The notes beneath the pieces are model-generated. The model was not told the DNA's origin and searched no databases. It saw only the letters and a list, made by a program, of their open reading frames with translations. 64,000 nt of DNA from Halothiobacillus diazotrophicus (GTDB lineage: Bacteria > Pseudomonadota > Gammaproteobacteria > Halothiobacillales > Halothiobacillaceae). This document shows, in pieces, positions 38,994 through 46,293 of this stretch (position 1 is its first letter; each line of letters begins with the position of its first letter). The stretch lies in the NCBI RefSeq assembly GCF_001663815.1, contig NZ_CP016027.1, positions 1,488,001-1,552,000 of the forward strand. Direction: 5' to 3'. The position numbers and the translations under genes were made by a program.

Positions 38994-39140
38994 GAAAATC
39001 CCCGGCGAAAATCCCCGGCGAAAATCCCCGGCGAAAATCCCTGGGGAAAATCCTTGGGGAAAATCCTTGGGGAAAACTCAAGGGGAGGATCCATGCGAAA
39101 AGCCCAGGGGATAGTCCAGGAGATAGTCCAGGGTAAAGCC
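38994..39140. repeat. 13 bp tandem repeats between proS and legF
   Basis: About eleven degenerate units of 13 bp follow proS. The first three are identical (gaaaatccccggc). The next ones drift to gaaaatccttggg and gaaaagcccaggg, and the last read gatagtccaggg and taaagcctaggg, ending in the stop of the convergent legF. The gradient of decay implies slippage-type expansion. There are no spacers, so it is not a CRISPR array. Confidence 0.85.
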
Positions 39141-39844
39141 TAGGGCGGGAGAACCGTTCCCCGCTGATTCAGCAGATACTCGGCCTGCTGGAAGTCCTCA
39201 AGGGTATCGATGTCGACAGCACGGGCTGTCGGCATGACCACGGCCACCGTCTCCTCGGCAAGAAAACTGCGCGACTGCCTGAGCCAGTCCACCCGAGCCG
39301 CATACACGGCACCATTCAGCGAATACAGCTCGGGAAGGTCCTGCCGACGGGTCGGCCGCTGCGCCGGTGGCAGAAAGGAAGCCAACCGACCCGAGACGTC
39401 GATGCCGAACATCCACCAGGGCGACTCCGCCGCCGGGCTCACGCTCACGCAGGCCGGCGCCCCGGTCGTCCAGCACCGTTCGAGGGCGGCATCGATATCC
39501 GCGCCGGTTCTCAGCGGGGACGTCGGCTGAAGCAGCACGACCCAGTCGTACGCCGGCAACACATCCAGCACCTGCAGCACGACATCCATGCTGCTGCTCT
39601 CGTCACGGGCCAGCTCAGGCGGCCGCGTCAGGGACATGTGCGCGCCCAGTCCCTGGGCGACGGACAGGATTTCGGGGTCGTCCGAGCTGACGGCCACGTC
39701 GGTGATATACCGAGAGGCCCGAGCCGCATCGAGGCTCCAGCCGATCAGCGGCTTGCCCAGCAAGGGGCGGATATTCTTGCCCGGCAGGCCCTTGCTGCCG
39801 CCCCGGGCCGGGACGATGGCCAGCACCCGCGGCGCATCACTCAT
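39140..39844 (-). CDS. legF: CMP-nonulosonate (legionaminate) cytidylyltransferase
   Basis: A 234-residue NeuA/PseF/LegF-type enzyme that activates a nonulosonic acid as its CMP sugar. The CTP-binding N-terminus is AIVPARGGSKGLPGKNI, and LQPTSPLRTGADID and SLNGAVYAAR follow, all typical. It starts inside the end of the ptmE-like gene (8 bp overlap). Legionaminic rather than pseudaminic or neuraminic acid is inferred from the other genes of the locus. Confidence 0.85.
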   Translation of the reverse strand: MSDAPRVLAIVPARGGSKGLPGKNIRPLLGKPLIGWSLDAARASRYITDVAVSSDDPEILSVAQGLGAHMSLTRPPELARDESSSMDVVLQVLDVLPAYDWVVLLQPTSPLRTGADIDAALERCWTTGAPACVSVSPAAESPWWMFGIDVSGRLASFLPPAQRPTRRQDLPELYSLNGAVYAARVDWLRQSRSFLAEETVAVVMPTARAVDIDTLEDFQQAEYLLNQRGTVLPP

Positions 39845-40898
39845 GCCGCAACACCGATGCCGCGTCGTGCTGTGCCATCTCGAAGTCGTTCATGCGGCCG
39901 ATATCCAGCCAGTACTCGTGCACCGGGAACATCCGCACGTCGTGGCCGTTGGCCATCTCACGCTTGAGCAGATCCGGCATGTCCAGCCGGGTATCCGCCA
40001 GGACCGAATGCACGACCTGGGGCGCCAGCACATAGATGCCGGCACTGACGAAGAAGCGATGGACCGGCTTCTCGGTGATGTCCGTGATCTTCTGCCCTTC
40101 GTGCTCGATCACGCCGTAGGGCACCTGGAAATCGTACTGCCGCGTGCAGATCGTCGCTGCCGGGGTATGCCGATCGTGATCCTGCAATAGTGCCTCGTAG
40201 TTCACCCGGGTCATGATGTCGCCGTTGACCACGATGATGGGCCGCTGAACGGCGTCCTTCGGCAACAGCCCCAGCGCCCCCGCCGTCCCCAACGGATTGT
40301 CCTCGTGGATGTACTGGATACTGACGCCCCAGCGACTGCCGTCCTGGAAGTGGTTGATGACCTGCTCGCGCAGATAGTGGACCGAGATGTAAAAACGATA
40401 GAAACCGAAATCGATCAGATCCTGGAGGATATGCTCCAGCATGGGTTTGCCGCCGACCGGGAGCATCGGCTTCGGACAGTTGTCCGTGAGCGGACGCAGG
40501 CGGGTACCGAAGCCGCCCGCCATCAGGAACACGGGATTTTCCAGGCGTGGGCGCTTCATCAGGTCAGTCAGCGTTTCCAACCCGACCAGCACGCCCTCGT
40601 CGTTCACGATCGGTACCTGCAACACCTGCGCGCTGCCCAGAAGCTGAAGGGCATCGGCACGCAGATAGTTTTCCGGCAAGGTGCGCGGCTGGGCATTCAT
40701 CACCTGGCTGATGGGCGACTCCAGCGGCACGTGACGCAGGATGCCGCGGCGGATGTCGCCATCGGTGACGGTGCCCAGCAACCGCCCTGCCCCATCCACC
40801 ACCAGGGCGATCCGCTTCGCGCCCTCGTCGATGACCTCGATCGCCCGACGGATGTCGTCGTCCGGAGCCAAAAGTATCTGACGCCATGCTTGATTCAT
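39837..40898 (-). CDS. ptmE: PtmE-like nucleotidyltransferase with CBS domains
   Basis: A 353-residue protein with two N-terminal CBS domains (about 1-115; GRLLGTVTDGDIRRGIL) and a sugar-phosphate nucleotidyltransferase domain (PVFLMAGGFGTRLRPLTDNCPKPML, here split by its start near residue 120). This architecture matches PtmE of Campylobacter, the glucosamine-1-phosphate guanylyltransferase that makes the GDP-sugar used by the legionaminic-acid pathway. AGGAGG precedes the ATG at a good distance. It follows the acetyltransferase by one base. Confidence 0.85.
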   Translation of the reverse strand: MNQAWRQILLAPDDDIRRAIEVIDEGAKRIALVVDGAGRLLGTVTDGDIRRGILRHVPLESPISQVMNAQPRTLPENYLRADALQLLGSAQVLQVPIVNDEGVLVGLETLTDLMKRPRLENPVFLMAGGFGTRLRPLTDNCPKPMLPVGGKPMLEHILQDLIDFGFYRFYISVHYLREQVINHFQDGSRWGVSIQYIHEDNPLGTAGALGLLPKDAVQRPIIVVNGDIMTRVNYEALLQDHDRHTPAATICTRQYDFQVPYGVIEHEGQKITDITEKPVHRFFVSAGIYVLAPQVVHSVLADTRLDMPDLLKREMANGHDVRMFPVHEYWLDIGRMNDFEMAQHDAASVLRHE

Positions 40899-40899
40899 G

Positions 40900-41589
40900 T
40901 CATGCCTCCTCGATCCTGATCGGCAAATGCCCCGGAATATGCCGGATTCCGGCCGCAATGTTTCTGACTACCGTCGCCCCGGCCGCCACCTGGGCACCGG
41001 CACCGATGTCGATTCCCTGAATCAGGGTGGCACCGGCACCGACGAACACCCGCTCGCCCAACTGCACCTCGCCGCACAGAATCGCCCCCGGGCCGACATG
41101 CACGTGCGCATCGATGCGGCAGTGGTGATCGACGGTCGCCCGGGTATTGAGCAGGACATTCTCGCCGATGACGCTACCCGGCTGTACGATGACCCCGGCC
41201 ATCACCTGCGTGCCCTCACCCAATACCACATCCGGGGCCAGGACGGCCGACGGATGGACCAGGGGCGGCATCCGCAACTGCCGCTCACGCAACAGCGAAA
41301 ACAATCGCTGGCGCAGATGAGGGCGCTGCGGCAGCATACCGACGCCCAGACTGTAGTGGTACTGGATTGCTTCCGGTCGCCGCGTCCAGTCGTCGTCACC
41401 CAGAACGGGTATCCCTTCCCAGCGATCGCCAACCGGCAGGTCCGGTGCCAGGATGCCCGCCACTTCGGCGCCCAGTGCCCGCAGGGTATCAAGCACCACC
41501 CGGGCATGGCCGCCATAGCCGAGCAGGACGACGGGGCGGTTCGTCACGGCTCCCGTCGTCACTGAATCGCTCATCGCAGACTCACTCAT
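40900..41589 (-). CDS. legH: Sugar N-acetyltransferase, LegH/PglD-like
   Basis: A 229-residue NeuD/PglD-type acetyltransferase. An N-terminal Rossmann-like part (VVLLGYGGHARVVLDTL) is followed by left-handed beta-helix hexapeptide repeats (VHPSAVLAPDVVLGEGTQV, VLLNTRATVDHHCRIDAH, with the catalytic His in DHHC). It is expected to acetylate the 4-amino group of the GDP-linked sugar. The ATG at 41589 overlaps the synthase gene by 8 bp; a second ATG at 41574 is possible. Confidence 0.8.
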   Translation of the reverse strand: MSESAMSDSVTTGAVTNRPVVLLGYGGHARVVLDTLRALGAEVAGILAPDLPVGDRWEGIPVLGDDDWTRRPEAIQYHYSLGVGMLPQRPHLRQRLFSLLRERQLRMPPLVHPSAVLAPDVVLGEGTQVMAGVIVQPGSVIGENVLLNTRATVDHHCRIDAHVHVGPGAILCGEVQLGERVFVGAGATLIQGIDIGAGAQVAAGATVVRNIAAGIRHIPGHLPIRIEEA

Positions 41590-42688
41590 CGAGCAACTCG
41601 CCCGCCCGATAATCCCGCCGGGCGCTCTGTCCGAGCACGTCCCAGTAGCGCAGGGGCGAAACACCCGAGCCGGGGCGCATGATGGCGATCCGATCGGCCG
41701 TCAAGATCGTGCCTGCCGGAATATCCGTCCGCGCCACGAGACTCTTTCGCGCCACCTGGGCAACCGCCCATTCCGCCGGTTGCGGCCGCTTGATGCCATC
41801 GCCCAGGGCGACGGAAACGGCACGGATATCCTGGATCATGGTCGCCAGGGCTTCGGGCTCCAGCGACGCCGCATGGTCGGGGCCGGCCATCGTCCGGTCC
41901 AGGGTGAAGTGCTTTTCGATCACGCAGGCCCCGCGTGCCACGGCGGCCACGGACATCCCCGTACCCAGGGTATGGTCCGAATAGCCCACCGGCAGATCGA
42001 AGGCGGTGTGCAGCGTGTCCATGGCACGCAGATTCACGGCCGACGGCGCCGCGGGGTAATCGCTGGTGCAATGCAGCAGCGTCAATCCGGCGCGCAGGGC
42101 AGCCTGCCCCTCCGGGGCGGCATAGGCCGCGTGGAAGGCGGCGACGGAGGGTTTCTCGGTACTTTCGGCAATGCGTCCGAAGGCGATCACGCCCAGGGCC
42201 GTTTCCACCTCGGCGAGGGTTGCCATGCCGGTCGACACGATCAAGGCGGCGCCCGTCCGGGCATGTTCCAGCAGGAAAGGCGCGTTGGTCAGCTCGCCGG
42301 ACGGCACCTTCAATCGTTTGAGGCCAAGCTCGTCGACGAGAAAGCGCAGGCTCTCGCTATCGAAGGCCGACGAAAGGAATTCGATGCCCTGTCGCTCCGC
42401 CGCCGCCTTCAATTCCCGGTGCAGCGCCGGCGACAGCTCCAGGCGCTTGAGCATCGCGAACTGGGATTCCGTCGTGCCGGTCGTGCGCTCCTGGTAGGCC
42501 GCCTTCGGGGCGTCCTGCGTCGCCAGGCTTTCCGCCTTGAAGGTCTGGAACTTGACCGCGTCGGCCCCCGCCTGCGCCGCGACCGAAACCAGTTCGAAGG
42601 CAAGATCCGCCTGACCGTTGTGGTTGACCCCCGCCTCGGCGATGACCTGCACGGCCCGCGCGTTCGGGGAATCGATCATGACATTCAT
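41582..42688 (-). CDS. legI: N,N'-diacetyllegionaminate synthase
   Basis: A 368-residue NeuB-family enzyme that condenses the diacetamido-mannose-type sugar with phosphoenolpyruvate. Landmarks are VIAEAGVNHNGQADLAFEL, DAVKFQTFKAESL, KVPSGELTNAPFL, HCTSDYP and GYSDHTLG, and a C-terminal SAF (antifreeze-like) domain (KSLVARTDIPAGTILTADRI). The ATG overlaps the legG stop (ATGA). NeuB, PseI and LegI look alike; LegI is chosen from the locus. Confidence 0.85.
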   Translation of the reverse strand: MNVMIDSPNARAVQVIAEAGVNHNGQADLAFELVSVAAQAGADAVKFQTFKAESLATQDAPKAAYQERTTGTTESQFAMLKRLELSPALHRELKAAAERQGIEFLSSAFDSESLRFLVDELGLKRLKVPSGELTNAPFLLEHARTGAALIVSTGMATLAEVETALGVIAFGRIAESTEKPSVAAFHAAYAAPEGQAALRAGLTLLHCTSDYPAAPSAVNLRAMDTLHTAFDLPVGYSDHTLGTGMSVAAVARGACVIEKHFTLDRTMAGPDHAASLEPEALATMIQDIRAVSVALGDGIKRPQPAEWAVAQVARKSLVARTDIPAGTILTADRIAIMRPGSGVSPLRYWDVLGQSARRDYRAGELLDE

Positions 42689-43857
42689 ACACACTCCGAA
42701 GGCAGATCGTAAAAGGTTTTGCGCCGCAACGTGTCGAGATCGACCTGTCGCAGTACCGCCATCATGCGCCCGGTCGCATCACCCGCACCATAGGGATTGA
42801 CCCGATTCTTCAGCGCCGCCCGGAAGTCGGCGGATAGACTCCGACGAATGGCGGCCACGATATCGGCCGAGGTCGGTGCGCAATCGATCACGCTGGCGGC
42901 CCGCAAGCGGCCCTGCTGCCGATCCCCGATATTGACCGTCGGCGCCCCGAAGCTCGGCGCTTCGATGATCCCGCTCGACGAATTGCCGATCACGGTCTGA
43001 ACCTGACACAACAGGGACAGGTAGCGCAGCTGGCCCAACGAGGCGCGCAGGTGCACACGACCGGCATGGCGACCGGCATAAGCTTCCAGCAAGGGGATGA
43101 TCGCCCGTCCGCCCGGATCGGCGTTGGGCAGCGTGATCACGACGGTCGCCTCGGGGAAGGCATCCAGCGCCGTCAGGAGGGCACGGCACTGGGTGGCCGC
43201 ATCCGTGACATCCAGGGTGGCCGGATGAAAGGTCACCAGAAAGTTCGTCTGTCCGAGGGGAAAGCCGAGCGACGCCTCCAGCTCGGCACGGGACAGCAGC
43301 GGTGTCCGGCGCAGGTGATCCAGCCCGGGCGCGCCAACCTCGAACACCCGTTCCGGGGATTCGCCCATCTGGATGACGCGCCGGCGATAAGGCTCGGCCG
43401 CGGTGAAATGCAGGTGGGCGAGCTTGGTAATCGCGTGGCGGAACCCCTCGTCCAACGCGCCCTCGGTGACCTCGCCGCCGTGAATGTGTGCGATCGGCAC
43501 GCGCTGGATGAAGGCCGCGCTCGCTGCCGCCAGCATTTCGAACCGGTCGCCGAGAATCACCACGATATCCGGCCGCAACCGGGCAAACGCCTCGGCAAGA
43601 CCGATCGTGGCGAGCCCCGTCGAGCGGGCAACGGCCTCGGGCTCATCGGAATCCAGATCGATATCGACCCGGGCGGCAATGGGAAAACCGTCCTGCTCGA
43701 TCACATCGACGGTATGGCCGAACAGTGGTACGAGATGCATGCCGGTGACGATCAGCTGAAGCTCGAGATCTTGTGCCTGATGCAGGTCGTGGATCAGCCA
43801 GTACAGCAGACCGTAGTCCGCCCGGGTTCCGGTGACGACGGCAATCCGGCGCATCAT
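42685..43857 (-). CDS. legG: UDP/GDP-sugar hydrolysing 2-epimerase (LegG/NeuC-type)
   Basis: A 390-residue GT-B-fold epimerase that hydrolyses and inverts C2 of the nucleotide sugar to release the free diacetamido sugar. The N-terminus MMRRIAVVTGTRADYGLL, then ILGDRFEMLAAA, IAHIHGGEVTEGALDE and GNSSSGIIEAPSFG are the NeuC family signature. The ATGATG start overlaps the legC stop. A longer frame to 43980 has no support. Confidence 0.86.
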   Translation of the reverse strand: MMRRIAVVTGTRADYGLLYWLIHDLHQAQDLELQLIVTGMHLVPLFGHTVDVIEQDGFPIAARVDIDLDSDEPEAVARSTGLATIGLAEAFARLRPDIVVILGDRFEMLAAASAAFIQRVPIAHIHGGEVTEGALDEGFRHAITKLAHLHFTAAEPYRRRVIQMGESPERVFEVGAPGLDHLRRTPLLSRAELEASLGFPLGQTNFLVTFHPATLDVTDAATQCRALLTALDAFPEATVVITLPNADPGGRAIIPLLEAYAGRHAGRVHLRASLGQLRYLSLLCQVQTVIGNSSSGIIEAPSFGAPTVNIGDRQQGRLRAASVIDCAPTSADIVAAIRRSLSADFRAALKNRVNPYGAGDATGRMMAVLRQVDLDTLRRKTFYDLPSECV

Positions 43858-45023
43858 GCCAGGCCATCGCCCCGCGCGGAGCTGGGGACATTCACCACCG
43901 TGGCCGCCAGCTGCTCGGTGACCGGCAAGGCACCGCGTGGACAGGCCGCGTACATTGGCAGGCGGTGCATGGGGGTCCACAACGGGCGCGTCATCACCCC
44001 GGCCCGATTGGTTTCCGCCAGGAAGTCATCCCGCGCGGCCTCGTCGGCCAGACGCAGGGCATTGAGCCAGTAGTTGCTGCGCGCCTCGTGATCGGCCGCC
44101 CGGGGCTCGGTGACGAAATCCCATCCGGTCGCGTCAGACCATTGCCGATAGGCCTCCGCGACCGACCGCTTGCTCGCCAGCAGGTCGGGCAAGCGGTCCA
44201 TCTGGGCAACGCCGAAGGCGGCATTGAGGTTCGGCAGGCGGTAGTTGAAGCCGACCTCGTCATGCTCGAATGCCCAGAGGTGCGGTTTTTTCGCCGTGGT
44301 GGTCAGGTGCTTCGCGCGGATGGCCAGATCCTCGTCATCGGTCACGATCATCCCGCCGCCCCCCGTGGTCACGACCTTGTTGCCGTTGAAGCTGAACACC
44401 CCGAGCCGGCCGAAGGTGCCGGTATGCCGTTCGCCCACGAAACTCCCGAGGGACTCGGCGGCATCCTCGATCAACACCAGACCAAACTCCGCGCAGATGG
44501 CGGCGATCGCCGCGATCCGGGTCGGGTGACCCAGCGTATGCATCGGCACGCAGGCGCGAATGCGGCACCCGTCCGTCCGGCCGTAGGCATGACCGTCGCT
44601 ACGCACTTCCGCATGCCGTTCGAGCCAGTCGCGCAGGGCCCGAGGATCCATCCCGAGGGTGTCTGCCGCCACATCGACGAACACAGGTTCCGCCCGCGCA
44701 TAATGAATCGCATTGCAGGTGGCGATGAAGCTCAAGGACTGGGTAAGGACGCGGTCGCCGGGCTGTACGCCAGCCACCAGCAGCGCCGCATGCAGAGCCG
44801 CCGTGCCGTTCACCGTCGCCACCGCGTACTTCGCGCCGACGAACCGGGCAACGTCCTGTTCGAACTGGGTGACGAACGCCCCCACGCTGGAGACGAAAGT
44901 CGAATCGATCGCCTCGTTCACCCGCTGTTTCTCCAGATCCCCCATCACCGGGGCATGCAGGGGAATCGGGGCCGACGGCTCGTCATAGAGTTCGCGCACG
45001 AAGCGGATGAAACCCTCAGACAT
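43854..45023 (-). CDS. legC: PLP aminotransferase (LegC-type)
   Basis: A 389-residue DegT/DnrJ/EryC1 aminotransferase. The PLP lysine is in FSFNGNKVVTTGGGGM; VNGTAALHAALLVAGV and LIEDAAESLGSF contribute the cofactor site. It is expected to aminate C4 of the keto sugar made by LegB. It overlaps legB by 8 bp and legG by one codon. Confidence 0.87.
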   Translation of the reverse strand: MSEGFIRFVRELYDEPSAPIPLHAPVMGDLEKQRVNEAIDSTFVSSVGAFVTQFEQDVARFVGAKYAVATVNGTAALHAALLVAGVQPGDRVLTQSLSFIATCNAIHYARAEPVFVDVAADTLGMDPRALRDWLERHAEVRSDGHAYGRTDGCRIRACVPMHTLGHPTRIAAIAAICAEFGLVLIEDAAESLGSFVGERHTGTFGRLGVFSFNGNKVVTTGGGGMIVTDDEDLAIRAKHLTTTAKKPHLWAFEHDEVGFNYRLPNLNAAFGVAQMDRLPDLLASKRSVAEAYRQWSDATGWDFVTEPRAADHEARSNYWLNALRLADEAARDDFLAETNRAGVMTRPLWTPMHRLPMYAACPRGALPVTEQLAATVVNVPSSARGDGLA

Positions 45024-46020
45024 TGTAGATATCGGCCTTGTAGCGACGCAGATTTTCCGGGTTGGTGAACCATTCGATGGTGCGCGACAGCCCTTCGCGG
45101 ATGTCCACCTCGGGCTTGAAGCCTGTCAGGGATTCGATCTTGCCGTTGTCGCACCAGAGTCGGAAGACCTCGGAATTCTCCGGTCGCAGACGCTGGTCAT
45201 CCTGCACCACCTCGATGTCGCTGCCCATCAGCGCCCGAATCAGATGTAGCGTGTCGCCGATCGTGATCTCGTAATTCGAGCCGATGTTGACCACTTCGCC
45301 GATGGCCGCGTCGCATTCGGCCAGGGCGATGAACCCGCGGCAGGTATCCGCGACGTAGTTGAAATCCCGGGTCGGCCGCAGATCGCCCAACTGGATGCGG
45401 GGCTTGCCCGAAGCGATCTGGCTGATGATGGTCGGAATCACGGCCCGGGCGGACTGGCGCGGCCCGTAGGTATTGAACGGACGCGCCACCGTCAGGGGCA
45501 GGTCGAAAGCGTTCTGGAAGCTCTGGGCGATCGCATCCGCCCCGATCTTGGAGGCGCTGTACGGCGACTGGGGCTGCAAGGGATGCTTTTCGTCGATCGG
45601 CACATACTGCGCCGTGCCGTAGACCTCGCTGGTCGAGGTATGGATGACGCGTTTCACGCCGGCATCCAGCGCCGCCTGGCAGACGTTCAGGGTCCCACGC
45701 ACATTGGTATCCACATAGCTGTCGGGCGCGACGTAAGAATACGGAATCGCAATGAGGGCCGCCAGATGGAAGACGACATCGACGTCCTTCATCATGTGTC
45801 GGCAGAAATGGGGGTCCCGCACATCCCCGGAAACGACCTCGATCTTCGGCAGGCAAGGAGCCCCCTCCAGCCAGCCCCAGTTGTTGAAACTGTTGTACTG
45901 CGCCAGGGCGCGCACCGTATAACCGCGCGCCACCAGCATTTCCACGAGATGAGAGCCGATGAAGCCGTCCGCCCCCGTCACCAGGGCACGGGGCGCATTC
46001 GATAAGGCCGTTCCAGACAT
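45016..46020 (-). CDS. legB: NAD-dependent sugar 4,6-dehydratase (LegB-type)
   Basis: A 334-residue extended SDR enzyme. The NAD site is LVTGADGFIGSHLVEML, with catalytic Thr-Ser in HTSTSEVYG and the Tyr/Lys pair in YSASKIGAD. ARPFNTYGPRQSARAVIP is a nucleotide-sugar signature. It carries out the first committed step on the GDP- or UDP-linked aminosugar. The ATG at 46020 is preferred because it begins the conserved part; an ATG at 46032 is possible. It heads the seven-gene run. Confidence 0.87.
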   Translation of the reverse strand: MSGTALSNAPRALVTGADGFIGSHLVEMLVARGYTVRALAQYNSFNNWGWLEGAPCLPKIEVVSGDVRDPHFCRHMMKDVDVVFHLAALIAIPYSYVAPDSYVDTNVRGTLNVCQAALDAGVKRVIHTSTSEVYGTAQYVPIDEKHPLQPQSPYSASKIGADAIAQSFQNAFDLPLTVARPFNTYGPRQSARAVIPTIISQIASGKPRIQLGDLRPTRDFNYVADTCRGFIALAECDAAIGEVVNIGSNYEITIGDTLHLIRALMGSDIEVVQDDQRLRPENSEVFRLWCDNGKIESLTGFKPEVDIREGLSRTIEWFTNPENLRRYKADIYNV

Positions 46021-46293
46021 AACACCATCCATTCGTAATTCGGGGCAGATCGTCATTGATCGGCCCAAACGGTCACGGTGGGCCAATCATTCAAGAATTC
46101 AGACCCGAATACAATAACACCAGCCACAATAACACCGGTGAATCCTCGCGGGACAGCAGATGGGCGAGAGCCGACCGGCATTCACGCCCGAACGGAACCC
46201 GCGACGGATTGGTGGCAAATTCCGCACAGGCGGGCAACGCTTCGCTATGATGATCGGTCAAGGACTCATGACCCGACCCAGAAAGCGTGCCCT
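46021..46293. other. Divergent region between legB and the maf gene
   Basis: This 273 bp region is divergent and should hold promoters for both transcripts. It contains a hairpin at 46058-46088 (10 bp stem with one mismatch, 11 nt loop). I find neither a clean sigma-28 nor a sigma-54 promoter. The frame of maf is open through it but lacks family-like sequence. Confidence 0.4.

Noticed and set aside
38994-39140. Possible CRISPR or att repeat
   Set aside because: Short 13 bp units without spacers and with progressive decay fit simple tandem repeats.
46078-46293. N-terminal extension of the Maf protein by 72 codons
   Set aside because: The segment lacks Maf-like sequence and overlaps the divergent promoter region and its hairpin; ATG 46294 is better.
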